Part shown: one piece after another, positions 1-12,489 of the stretch
Layout: each line of letters starts with the position of its first letter
How positions within the stretch are numbered: position 1 is the stretch's first letter
Source of the DNA: Phycomyces nitens
Taxonomy: Eukaryota; Mucoromycota; Mucoromycetes; Mucorales; Phycomycetaceae
Assembly: GCA_022702545.1 (NCBI GenBank)
Contig: JAHRBC010000006.1
Location: 3,499,501-3,563,500 of the forward strand
Direction: 5' to 3'
Length of the DNA: 64,000 nt
The notes under the pieces: generated by a model
Seen by the model: only the letters and a program-made list of their open reading frames with translations
Database searches by the model: none
What the model was told of the DNA's origin: nothing
Program-made: the position numbers and the translations under genes

Positions 1-929
1 GAGCTCATCCACATTGGCTATTTTCTGTCAATTGTGACAAAGTTTCTGTGCAATATAGATCCAAATAGGACCAATAGGATTGATATCTGGGCTCTGTGCA
101 GGCCAAAAGTCAAAATTACTCAAGAGACACCCCTCTTTTTTATACCATGTGGCATAAGCACCAGTATGGCAAGGAGCGCCATCTTCTTGAAACAAAAACT
201 GCCTGTTTGTATCCCTAGCGAGTCCTTCATACCATGGGAGAAAGTTCTCGGCCAGCAGTCAACGTACTTATCTTGGTCGATGTTTAAGGTAACCAAAGGG
301 CCAAGACCCCCTCCTCATACCATGACAGAGCCCTTACCAAACTTGTATGTACTGACCATATTCTCATCGGCATACCTCTCCCCCTTCTTTCTGATGACTC
401 GGATATTGCCATCATTGCCAACAACAAGAAATCTGGGCTCATCCAACCAGACAACTGATTTCCATTGGTCAACTGTCCAATTAACCTTGTCCTGGCACCA
501 TTTCAACCGATTTTCCTTGTGTCTTTCAGTCACACCAGGCTTACGTGCCGGTACATGGAATCCATAGCCAAGAAATTTCATGTTTTTACGAAATGTCACC
601 ATTGGCATTGAACTTCCTACATCCACTAATCTCTGATGCTGGACTGCAATTGAGACGAATGGCTCCTTGCGAAATGAGCAAACTATCATGGCTTGAGTTC
701 GCTTTGTGACCTTTTGGGTGGCTCCCAGGCGTTTAGAGGGCACGGAAATGCCTTTATCCCTAAAGGTCTTTATGGCATTGGCAACAGTACTCTTTGGAAT
801 GTCAAGGGATGTCGAAATCTCAGAGTAAGTAGCGTCTTTTTCCCATTAACCTATAATTCGGCTCCTCATGAACGCATCCAACTCCTGTCTTTTGGGCTTT
901 TTGGTTACTGATGTGTGTGTGTGTGACAT
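1..929 (-). pseudogene. Tc1/mariner-like transposase, decayed, cut by the left window edge
   Basis: Read on the minus strand from an ATG at 927-929, the conceptual protein shows a helix-turn-helix DNA-binding half (ending STVANAIKTFRDKG), then a transposase core with the first catalytic Asp in WLDEPRF, the second in EDGAPCHTG and the C-terminal signature PAQSPDINPIGPIW. In active Tc1 proteins the last motif reads NPIE, and that Glu is the third catalytic residue; here it is Gly. A TAA interrupts the HTH half near 850. A TGG-to-TGA change interrupts the core after GKGSVMV at 315-317, and another stop lies near the left edge. The longest intact piece is 315-743 (142 codons). The family is clear; the copy is dead. 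A possible element end (TA then CACTCACC on the minus strand) lies near 1053. Confidence 0.88.
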
Positions 930-1900
930 TTTATGGGCTACTTTTGTTCAAATAAAAAAAAGTTTGGTGTGCTTATAAACAAAAGAAAATAAAAAAAGAA
1001 AAGGAAAAATCTGAAATTGTAACTCTGTCCCATAACCTATTTTAGGTGAGTGTAAAGAAAAGATGGTGATACAGTCAGAGTCTCCTCTTACTCGTATAAT
1101 TAATTGAGTCCTTTGGCTATGTCCTTTGACAAATGAATCAATTCCTGATATATACTCACTTTATTCGATTGATTTATCCAAAAGTGAAATAAGAGCCGGT
1201 TTTCAAATAAATAAAAATGGGAAAGTGATTTTAACGAGGTAAAAATGTTACTTTATTCATCTTCACTAAACTTCTTTAATTATGGCCTCTTCTGCCTTTA
1301 CACCTATTCCTCCACTTCTCCTCCTTCAAGGTAGCGGCCACCAACCACCACTCTCACTGTCTCAATGCACTGTCTAGAATCTACTAGAGACAATGACTCT
1401 ATCACCTCTATTTTATCATCAAGTGAAACAATCTTAAAATGAATGATCTGATTTCGGAAATATCAGTATAAAGAATCTAGGTTGAAAAACTGACAGATCT
1501 GGGCCGAGGGTGGGATGGAAATCACTAGGCACTGATGGAGCCCTGGCCACTCTATACCACTCCCACCTCCATAACCCATTTTTATCAGTTCAATTATTTA
1601 CAGTATTCTTTTCAATACAATATCACTTTGGCAATATGGTCTATTATACAAGAGTCTCGACTGAATCAATATAGTATCTCAAGGGCACTTTTTGTCCGAC
1701 ACAAAAAGCTTATCGACAGCATCATGATAAATAAAGACAAAGACAAAGATATATAAATTGATTTCAAAAATAGAAATGTAAAGAAAAAACGAATATAGAA
1801 AACCCCAAACCTCTCTAATAAAGGGATAAATTTTAATTCTCTGATCAAACCTACAATATACACCAGATTACAAGCCGCATGCAAGATCTATGGAGTGGCC
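930..1900. other. Intergenic, AT-rich, with a probable transposon end
   Basis: This stretch holds the outer flank of the Tc1 relic (to about 1054) and one copy of a dispersed repeat (1234-1362, listed separately). No coding sequence beyond short chance frames was recognised. Confidence 0.6.
1234..1362 (+). repeat. Dispersed LTR-like repeat, copy A
   Basis: The blocks aacgaggtaaaaa, ctttattcatcttcac and ggccaccaaccacc followed by a ctgtctcaat-like end recur in the same order and spacing at 53232-53343. An AT-rich TATA-like stretch lies just upstream in both copies (aataaataaaaatgg here, atatataaag there). This looks like the promoter/R region of a solo LTR; that identity is inference, the repeat itself is visible. 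Confidence 0.5.
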
Positions 1901-2159
1901 ATGACCGAGGAAAATTGCCAGCGTTGTCTGGCTTTGCTGGAACAAGGCGACATGGAGGTGATTTACGTGGAGGAGTTGGGCGACCGGCGACCTTTTGCGT
2001 TGGCCAAGCAGGCCGTCATGCTGGACCCGGTGTACCTCCTGAAGTACCCTGACTGTAAGCTAATAAAACGCTTTGTTTTCAACTTTTGACTCTTACTATA
2101 ATCCTCTTCTCACGGCAGACCCCCAACCAGCACCCACCCCCTCCCCCACCTCCCCATAA
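1901..2159 (+). CDS. Small hypothetical protein, 64 aa, two exons
   Basis: Exon 1 (1901-2054) opens at an ATG and reads MTEENCQRCLALLEQGDM onward. A canonical gtaagc donor at 2055 and a cag acceptor at 2116-2118 join it in frame to a short proline-rich exon 2 (2119-2159). Base composition is strikingly GC-rich (more than half G+C) against about 30% around it, which favours real coding DNA or an inserted coding fragment. The acidic, Leu-rich N-terminal half ending in DPVYLLKYPD resembles no family I can name. It could be the remnant of a larger gene. The start, intron and product are prediction only. Confidence 0.4.
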
Positions 2160-3448
2160 AATCCTTAATTTTATAAAAAGCAGAAATATATATATATACT
2201 TGATTGTGTGTTCTTTGTAATATAATGGTTGTTGTCTCTCCAACTCCTTTAGATGTGGTATTGCCTCTTTGAGCCGCACTTTTATTTATTGTAAATTTCT
2301 TATATCCTACTCTTTACATCTGTCCAAGAAGTGCTATCTGTTATATATTTTTCTGTGATTAATACAAACAAATAAATCATTATGTGCTTAACATAACATT
2401 CTATACAATGAGCAGGCAGCCACCACATCCTCAGTCGTTGTCGAGTCGTTGGCAACGTCTCTATTATCAATCTTTGCTTATGTTGATAGGAAATCGAGTT
2501 TTATTTCATTACTACACAAGTGTAAAGGTAACGTTTTTTTTTAGCAAAGTCGAATTTGAAAGATTCTTGGCTTGTTAACGAAACTCTCTATTTTTTTAAA
2601 AAATAAAAGTACATATTTAATTATTCACAAAGAAAAACTAGATATTCAAGCAATCTAGTACGATTATTATTATGAAAAATGTTGTCCAGTGATAACAATG
2701 GCGTGTATATAAGTTGAGAACCGGTTCATAGGAGATAACTGCGTTGTAAATATTATTATGACCACCAGCACAATATTCTATCATGTTTTTCATTGGACAA
2801 TATTTAACAATCAGCGCAATGCTTAATTCGGTGATGCTATTTTTAAATCTCAGAAAACCGAGATTTTTCAAACATTTTCTTGCAAACCCTTAAAGACATG
2901 TATTAAAATATATATAAATATATTTTAATAAAAAAAAAGAATCAGTGAACAGCTAGTGAGACGAGCCAGAATTCTTTAAAGTGCAACAGGTCTTGTTATA
3001 CAGCAGTCTATTGAGAATTAAAGGGCCCCATAACTTACATGGAATATTCCTCTTTGTCTTTTCAGAAAGAAAGAAAAACAAGAATCGCAAAGAATACATT
3101 TATGGTGCATTCATTATGAAAAATTCAATGCAAAATTGAATATCCATAGTACAAAGCCTCCATTACACCAAGGATATTATGGAAAATAAAAGCATGCATT
3201 TTTAATAAAAAACCGAGTATTTTATTATTATTATTAAATAATAATAATAACAAAGGGTATAATTTAGCGGCAAGATGGTTGGTATACATGCTGGAGTGCT
3301 GCAAACCATGTAAATGTCTTTGAAGATCCCTGTTCCCAAGCCACATTGATGGTTGGCACATCTTTTTTCTGTGACTGAAATCCCCTTTGTTAAAAGCAAG
3401 TGTTTTTAAAAAAGAACAATCCTTCTACCCTTTAGAACCAAAAGCATC
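2160..3448. other. Intergenic, AT-rich
   Basis: No gene is firmly supported. A short frame from ATG 2408 (MSRQPPHPQSLSSRWQRLYY) ends at a gtaacg donor-like site, but no second exon was found. A (TTA)n/(TAA)n hairpin sits at about 3219-3250 upstream of the DAHP synthase gene. Confidence 0.5.
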
Positions 3449-5187
<1,739 letters not shown>

Positions 5188-6215
5188 TACTATTTAGCTA
5201 TTATGTTTTAACTTTAAAAGTACATGTATATCGCCTTTAATCGACTATTCAAAAAGAATGCACAAGTCCAAAAGGATTAGAAATAGCTTGTGAGTATATG
5301 TTAATCCCCTGCAATTGAGGCGATTTTAGACTAGATTCGAGTTTTTATAAAGCATTTTTATCACAATTCATGTATGTATATGTATACATATATATCAAAT
5401 CTAGTATTTATCCCTGTTTTATTTTATTTTAGCTGTTAAATTTGGCGAGTAGAACAGTAAATTAGCATTCCTAAATATATATATAAAAATAAAATAACCC
5501 ATTTTCTATTAGGATTGTGTTCCTGTCCTACTGGTATGAACCTCATTCTCGGGTTCATTTTACCATCTGTAGCCCAAAGTGTAAATATGCACAATTGTAA
5601 ATACAAACAAATAAGCCGTGAAAATAATTGACATTGAGAAAAATAATAAAGAAGTCTGACTGCTTTTATGTCTCTGGGTGATTACTATTGAATGGCCTGA
5701 AATATATGTTGAGAAGCGGTATATTTTGTGCCTAGTTTCACAATCGCACCAGAATACTCTTGATCGACCTCTTGAAATGAATGGTCTTGAACCCTTGATT
5801 ATACGCCTAGATCCCCCCAAAAAAAGGACAATCAAAAGACACGCTGGTTTATGAAATTAACTCTTTAGAATCACAGGAGTTTTTATTGATTTATTACGTT
5901 ATGTTTATTGGGCCCCTATGAAAGCACCGAATAAATATGAAAAAATTATTATTATTATTTGTATTGAAACAGGTATTTTAGCAAGATAAATCACTTGGAG
6001 CTAACCACGACTTTCTTTATTTAGTTGAGTTCATTAGAGTAGGCCATTCACCTATACTTGATTGTCAAACGTCATATCGACGAAACCGCACATCTGCTCC
6101 AAATAATAATAAAACAAAAAAAAAAGAGTCTACTAATTCACTTGAGGATTGGAGTCAAATAAAATCAAGGCTTTAAAAGCCAAACTTCTTTTATTATCAG
6201 TTTATACATCTCAAC
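5188..6215. other. Intergenic, AT-rich
   Basis: This is the 3' flank of the DAHP synthase gene and the 5' flank of the zinc-finger gene. A 91-codon minus-strand frame at 5560-5835 has no recognisable features and I do not call it. Confidence 0.5.
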
Positions 6216-6815
6216 ATGTACTTATTTCCCATCTACTCTGACCTCACCTATCTTCAACCAAACCAAAGTCCGTGCTTTTTGGACAATTGCCCAGATTTCA
6301 TAAAATACAACAATGCCGTCTGGTTTGATATAGAGATCAAACAACCATTTGAGCATTCTCAGTTTCAGTCTCCAACTATCCAAGAGTACAATGATACCGA
6401 ATACCAATCCGATTTCTCTGATTATACTGGCCAGACTACCTGGGAGCCTTCAAGGGAGCCTTCAAGGGAGCCAGAACCCCAGAACCATGTATTAATTGAT
6501 GACCTCCAGAGTTCATCAAGACAACCAATACCAGAAAGTTCAGGCGAAAGATGCACAAAAAAAAACAAGATGCACACAAAAACACCCAAAAAATCACATA
6601 CTTGTTTACATTGTACAAAGTCGTTTTCACGCCGCTATGACCTCTTGCGACACGTCCGGCTACACACCGGAAGCAAACCATACATTTGCCCATGTTGTCT
6701 AAAGGAATTCAGCAGATCGGACGCACGCAGGCGCCATTTTCAGGTTGAGCCTGGATGTCATCAAGGGGCTACAATACTGAAATTGATTAAAGAAAGAACC
6801 AAGTTCTCTCTTTGA
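6216..6815 (+). CDS. C2H2 zinc-finger protein, putative transcription factor
   Basis: A single-exon frame of 199 residues. The C-terminal third carries two tandem C2H2 fingers: the first from about residue 130 (CLHCTKSFSRRYDLLRHVRLH), then the linker TGSKPYIC, then a second (CPCC...FSRSDARRRHF...) whose last ligand spacing is longer than usual and may use Cys or His of EPGCH. The N-terminal two thirds is acidic and Asp/Gln/Ser-rich, typical of an activation region. It contains the tandem EPSREPSREPE, produced by a 12-base direct duplication near 6449-6472. A basic KKNKM...KTPKKS stretch precedes the fingers and may be a nuclear signal. Target genes are unknown. Confidence 0.85.
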   Translation: MYLFPIYSDLTYLQPNQSPCFLDNCPDFIKYNNAVWFDIEIKQPFEHSQFQSPTIQEYNDTEYQSDFSDYTGQTTWEPSREPSREPEPQNHVLIDDLQSSSRQPIPESSGERCTKKNKMHTKTPKKSHTCLHCTKSFSRRYDLLRHVRLHTGSKPYICPCCLKEFSRSDARRRHFQVEPGCHQGATILKLIKERTKFSL

Positions 6816-7780
6816 CGTATAGTAGTCGATGAATTTATTGTTTCGAATTCAATGTTGATTGTATAGATTGTCTTTTTTTTTAATGAATGCTAGGTTCAAA
6901 TGTTGCTTCTAGTTGATATAATAGCCCATTTTCAGCTCATTTTTATAAAGCAATCTTTTTACTTGTTTACCAAAGAATCGATGTGTAAATCATGAGAAAT
7001 TTGCAAAGTCAAATAATAAAACAAAAAATATGGCAAAGTTTAAAAAGTAATGTGCTTGTGCTTGTGCTTGTGATTATTTGATTGTACTATAAATCTCTGG
7101 ATCTTATTGAGCAGCATGGCTCGTAAAGTATATTTTAATATACTTGCTATATCATTAAAGATAAATATATAGAATTCTCATATGATTGAATATCTGGTCG
7201 CCTCCTCGGAGACACCCATAAAAAGGAATCGCAATTCTATGCTTCTCCGTCTATGACACAATCCAAAGGGATTCTGTATGACAAAAAGAAAGTTGGTGAG
7301 GGATATTGATAATATATTCTTGGAACACCAACATTACACCAACAGACCAAAGCAGACCAACAAGCCATTTGAATTATTGGTTTGGTAGAAATATTTCAGG
7401 TGGTTACCAAGCAGTTTATTAATCTTTCAGTCATTTGATACGATATATAACCATGACAACCTACACAGAACCAACACAACTATATTATCATTGGATAAAC
7501 AGAAATTCCAGCGATCATCACCCCCTGATTTTAGTTTTCAAATTTTGCAAGACAGCCAAAAACCACAGCATTTATATTTTGTAGCCTTTTAAAGACTAAA
7601 ACAGTTGAAAAAAGTGTAACAGGCAAAGGTCCAACCATAACATTATTATTATGTTTTGAATTTAATAACAGATTTGATTGATTATTTGGTCAGAACCCAA
7701 GATTAATTTCTAATATCTAATATTCCAACTTGTGCTGTGTACAAAGAAAGAATCATACAACCGGAAGCACAATTCTAAAT
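6816..7780. other. Intergenic between convergent genes
   Basis: The genes on both sides point into this 965-base stretch, so it should hold two 3' ends. A (tgtgct)n run lies near 7050-7070. No coding signal was recognised. Confidence 0.5.
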
Positions 7781-10700
7781 CTATTCAGAATCACAAACAC
7801 TTTCACCGATATCCTCATTCTCGGTTCCACCCACGTTTTCGTGTTCATAATCTGGTTCATAATCTGGCTCATAATCATCAGTCGGCTCATCCACATCCTC
7901 TGAATGCTGATCCTGTGACCATGGAAACCATATTCTGACCACAACACTTCCTATCAGAATATGGGCAAACCAATGAAATAAGCAGGTCCATGCCACTTGG
8001 TAAAGATATTTTGGCGAGAATACAGTCCAAATAAAGAGATGTTCGCGAAGCAATGTTACCGATACAGAGAGTGCGACAAGGAATGAACCTGATACAGCCG
8101 AGAGTGTCACACTGTAATCCCACCATCGAGGTTCCGCATCTTTTTCCAAGGAGGCTGCCTCAGTCACAAGAACCCAACCAGCCAATATCCACCAAAGACT
8201 GCCGGCCCAGTTGGAGCAGAATGTCAGGAGGCCGATAAGCACAGTGTCGTAGCCGTCCACTCCAATATAAGAACTGCTGAGATCTATAGATGCAATCGAG
8301 TTTGAATGTCCTGTACAGAAAAATGCAGTCTGGCTAAAAAGGGTAACAAGTGCACCAAGAAGCCAAGGAGGTACAGGTACAGAAAGCTTCTGCCATTGCT
8401 CCAACAGATAGAATTGGATAGCGTATACTGAAAACAGAAATGCGTTTTGCGATCGAGATATAAGGAGGAGAATCGGTGTGCTGGTGTATAATAGGATATG
8501 GAGAAACGATCCCATCGGTTTGTCTAAATAATAAGCCATTTAGTGTCTTTGATTTCAATTAAAGGTGGCAAGACATACCATTTGGGCTTCCAACATTGAG
8601 TAGAGATGCTCGTTTACTAACATAGATGACAGCATTTAGCATCAGCAATGTCGCGCCCCCGTAATTGTAAATCAGTTTTCCCAATTCAACTTGATTCAAT
8701 TGCTGGACAACCCCGAGTTCCAGGACATCTCTGTAGATTCTCGGAATATTTGATACTTCTTCCGCCCTGATCTTGTACGCCATCACAAGCATGGCCGTAA
8801 ACCCATTCAGAACCAAAAGAACAATTTTGCACATTGTCTGGATAATACCAGCACTTGCCGAGAAATCAATAAACCGACCCTGGCCAACACTCAGCAATGT
8901 CTTGAAGACAAGTATGACCGGAATGGCTAGAGATACGGCCAAGAGATGCCATTTCAATGACGAGCAAATAAGGGATGTGATGTGATTCCACGCGACAGCC
9001 AGACGCAAAAATGGCAATTGAGAAATCGATAGAAACCCAAGTAGCAATTGCTCCCTGAAGGTCTTTCCAATAGTAGTGAAACTGTATGGTAAATGTCAAT
9101 AACAATACATATATATATATGTATATATATACATATATAAATACATGTGTATATTTACCTTTGTAGGCCAAGCATAACAAAGATCGTTTGGAGGAAATAG
9201 TACCAGATGAGGTGTTCTTCTTCCACAAAACTACTAGCAAACATACTTGCGATGTAACCCACTATGGCAACCATGACAAATAGCTTTGTGTGTAACCAGC
9301 TCTTGTGTTCTGGACAACACTTTGGGTTCTCAGGTGTCAAACTCAACGCACCCAACAGTATGGTAGAGACGACGATCAAGCCAAGCCCTGCCAACATAAA
9401 CCCAAGCCCATAGTCACTAGATGTATCGACAAGGTATGATTGGGTGTACTCGATAAACTATACCACAAATTGTCAATTGCCATACACAAGAACATTTGAA
9501 TACCTCTGTGTATGCCATTTTGGCAGCCTCGATAGATTGCTCGTCCTTGTCTTTGATGGCCAACTCGTGAAGGGCCACTGCTCTATAGTACCCCTGATTA
9601 TGTTTGCTATTATCGATCGAACCAGCAAAAGATTCGTCAAGATTCTTTGCCAACAGTTGGCCAAGTTGATAGGCATTAAGCTGAAGGGCTCTAAGGACCG
9701 AAAAATCTACAATTGTCATTAGTTTTAAGGATCCTTAGAACCACATTGCTACCTCTATTTCTATACAGGTCAACAATCACTTTTCCAAGACTGTTCTTTG
9801 GAATAGGGAATCCAAGCACGGACGCCAATGTAGGAACCAAGTCGATCTGGTCAATTACAGGGAATCCAAACATCATTGGCCGTTCAATTGCTCTTGGAGA
9901 ATCCTTTTTTAATATAGGTCTCGATTCAAGCCGTGGGCTCATGAACACGAGTGCCTGATTACAGCCCACAAACCAATCAGTAAAAACTATCAATCAAAAT
10001 ACTGTTTTCAAATTGTACTCACAGCAGATGTTTCTTCAAGGGAGGATCCACCATGGTTTCCGGCCTATAATGACAATTGTCAACTCCTATTATTTATATT
10101 ATATTGTGATTGACTGACCTCATTCATGCCATGATCACCACAAACTACAATCAACGTCCCCTTTGCATCAGAGTGCTCTAGGATACGCTCTGAATCCTGT
10201 TTGGCTACAAGTTGGTATATTTGTTCGATAGCATGATCCATTTCCTCTTGCTTTGGCTTCATCAAAGGGCTAAAGGGTATTTTAGCTAATGCATATATAT
10301 ATATATATATATATATATCAATTACCTCTTGGGACCTCCAAGGTGTCCAACATGATCTAATCCAAGGTAGTGCAGAATTACAGTGTCCCAGTCAGGAACC
10401 ATTAGGTCTGTTTGGATATGGCGGGTAACATTCAAATCGACTTGTACGGTATCCTAATGATAACAATAAGAATATTGGCCACAATTACCAACACACCATC
10501 ATTTTCCCTTACAGAAACATAGAAAGAAGTCGTTCCATCCTGCTTTGTAAACAGTCCAGGAAACAGCCGGATCCAAGTGTCGTCTCCAAAGAAATGGATC
10601 GTGTTATTGCAATAGTGCTTCAATTGATAGACCCAATTATCCTGGTATTCAAGCGAAGTGCTCGTGTCAGACTCTGCAATGTTCAAGATAGCATCCAGAA

Positions 10701-11306
10701 AACTAGGCACGGTTCCTGTGAATGGGAATTTGGATTGTTGATGATCAATGTTGCCCTAGACACTTATGATTTACCTGTCGTAAGAGCTTTTATACGAGGC
10801 AGAGTTACGGTTGGTGCTGTAGCCCGGGCAGTGAATGGTATGGCTGCCTTGGATTCTACAAGACTGGATCATGAACCAGTTAATATGATTGGCTGTATAG
10901 AATAAATTCAATATACACACCTATTCACAAACTTGAATCCCGAGTCTTTATCCAATATAAAGTCGCTATATATATATATATAGTCAATAGTTCCATCATA
11001 TCAGTATTGTAAAGAAGAAAAATAAATCATTTATTATTATTATTATTAAGAGTATTATGCGACTTTGGCTCCATACTTTCTAAGGGCATCAATAACCACA
11101 AATACAAGACGGTCAAATTCTGGTTCAACTAGATGATGCGATTGGCTGTTGTCTGGCCAGGGCGGGGCAGATTCAGCAGTGGCATGACCAGCAATCTGAA
11201 TCTTGTAAGGGAAAAATCCCTTGCAAAATAGCCCTAGACCAACTAATTGTAATATAGCCAAGACAGCCAATTTAAATGGCTTCTTCTTCTTAATGACACT
11301 CCACAT
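7781..11306 (-). CDS. GPI13: GPI ethanolamine-phosphate transferase 3 (GPI13/PIG-O)
   Basis: The enzyme adds the bridging ethanolamine phosphate to the third mannose of the GPI precursor in the ER membrane. Twelve exons rebuild in frame on the minus strand: 11077-11306, 10921-10965, 10775-10863, 10513-10715, 10326-10453, 10119-10269, 10023-10064, 9753-9954, 9504-9706, 9159-9457, 8579-9081, 7781-8523, giving 945 residues. Residues about 10-35 form an N-terminal membrane anchor (LAVLAILQLVGLGLF). The lumenal alkaline-phosphatase-like domain shows RLVFVVIDALR, TVTLPRIKALTTG (nucleophile Thr near 120), HYLGLDHVGHLGGP, VVCGDHGMNE and AGNHGGSS. The C-terminal half is multi-spanning. The C-terminus is unusual, an acidic Asp/Glu/Tyr repeat (DYEPDYEPDYE). 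I start at ATG 11304-11306 because the in-frame upstream codon is GTG. Confidence 0.96.
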
Positions 11307-12489
11307 GATTCCAATAGAAAGGTAATCCACGCCATCTTATACACATAATATCCTAATATACAAAATCCTTCAGAGATTCCAATTAAATCTCAGACCAAGT
11401 CATGTGATTTAAATTTCTCATCTCTTAAACCTCCAAGTTTCAAAGAATAAAATAATTATTAGGATACTAGGAGATCGATAGATACGTTGCGCAACCTGTT
11501 TTTTTTATTTGGTGTGGACATTTGAACATATATATATATATAATATCTTACTTTGGCAGGTTTTTGGACAAGAGGTACTTGTTTGATCGGGACTTTTCAA
11601 TTATTTCCACTGCCATCAAATGGCTTTCTTATCTCTGCATTTAAGCGCACAATTTTATCGTGGTCGTATAGTCTTGCGGCTGATCCCATGGGTATATCGC
11701 ACGGCATCTTCATTGTTTGATCGTTTAACGTCTCTCTCTCTCTCTCTTTTTTGGTAAAAGATAGTTTATTATACCTACACAGACACGCTTCTTCAATCGG
11801 TGATGCTGAGAACTTCTTGGCCTCAAAGCCTATGAGAAAAACGAGAAAGAATGTCAATAAGGCGCTAGCTATAAGAAAGATAGCATGCTTATGCTTTATT
11901 ACTTTCGGTAATGGTCTGTGGGAATCAAGTTGACGGGATTGATTTATTGGGCTTCAAAGATGAAAAAATGGACGCATAGTGATAAAGTGTTTGATTTATT
12001 ATAAACACAGATTACAAAGGTAAAGAAGTAGAGAAAAATAAACTTTTTAGTGACAAGTTTATGCCAAAAGAAGTCCAAGAAGGGTGATTTGGTACTTTGT
12101 GCTGTTACGCTGAAGTGGCCTGTGCGTTGCTAGGTGCACTGAATATTGGCATATATCTATCCTTATTGCCTTGAGGATTTATCCATCGTCTTATTAAATC
12201 CCCGCTTTATTATCCATCTTTTTGCTAATAATAATAAACTAGAATCTGTATATATATATATTTTTACATATGTCACATATTTTCAGTAACAGTTTCTGAT
12301 AATAGTCATTTCAATAACATATAAAATAATGCATTTAGGCAGTATGGACTCATTATTTGAAAAAAGAGAAGGATAAATCAAATCAAAGAGATTTGTATGC
12401 AGAAAATGAATGAGAAAAGCAAATAGTAATAATAAAAAGAAGAAGGAAGGAAGGAAAAGGGGGGGACTGTGAGGGGGTATGATTGAGAA
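11307..12489. other. Intergenic with an unresolved coding-like patch
   Basis: A minus-strand open stretch at 11597-11900 reads like a membrane-anchor exon (AIFLIASALLTFFLVFLIGF), followed after a possible donor near 11770 by a hydrophilic tail ending KPFDGSGNN. No in-frame ATG was found and upstream stops intervene, so I leave it as a possible small gene or relic. The rest is 3' flank of the kinase gene. Confidence 0.35.

Noticed and set aside
34..567. 177-codon plus-strand frame
   Set aside because: It is the antisense shadow of the Tc1 transposase; the minus strand carries the family motifs.
5560..5835. 91-codon minus-strand frame 3' of the DAHP synthase gene
   Set aside because: No domain or neighbouring exon, and composition typical of intergenic DNA.
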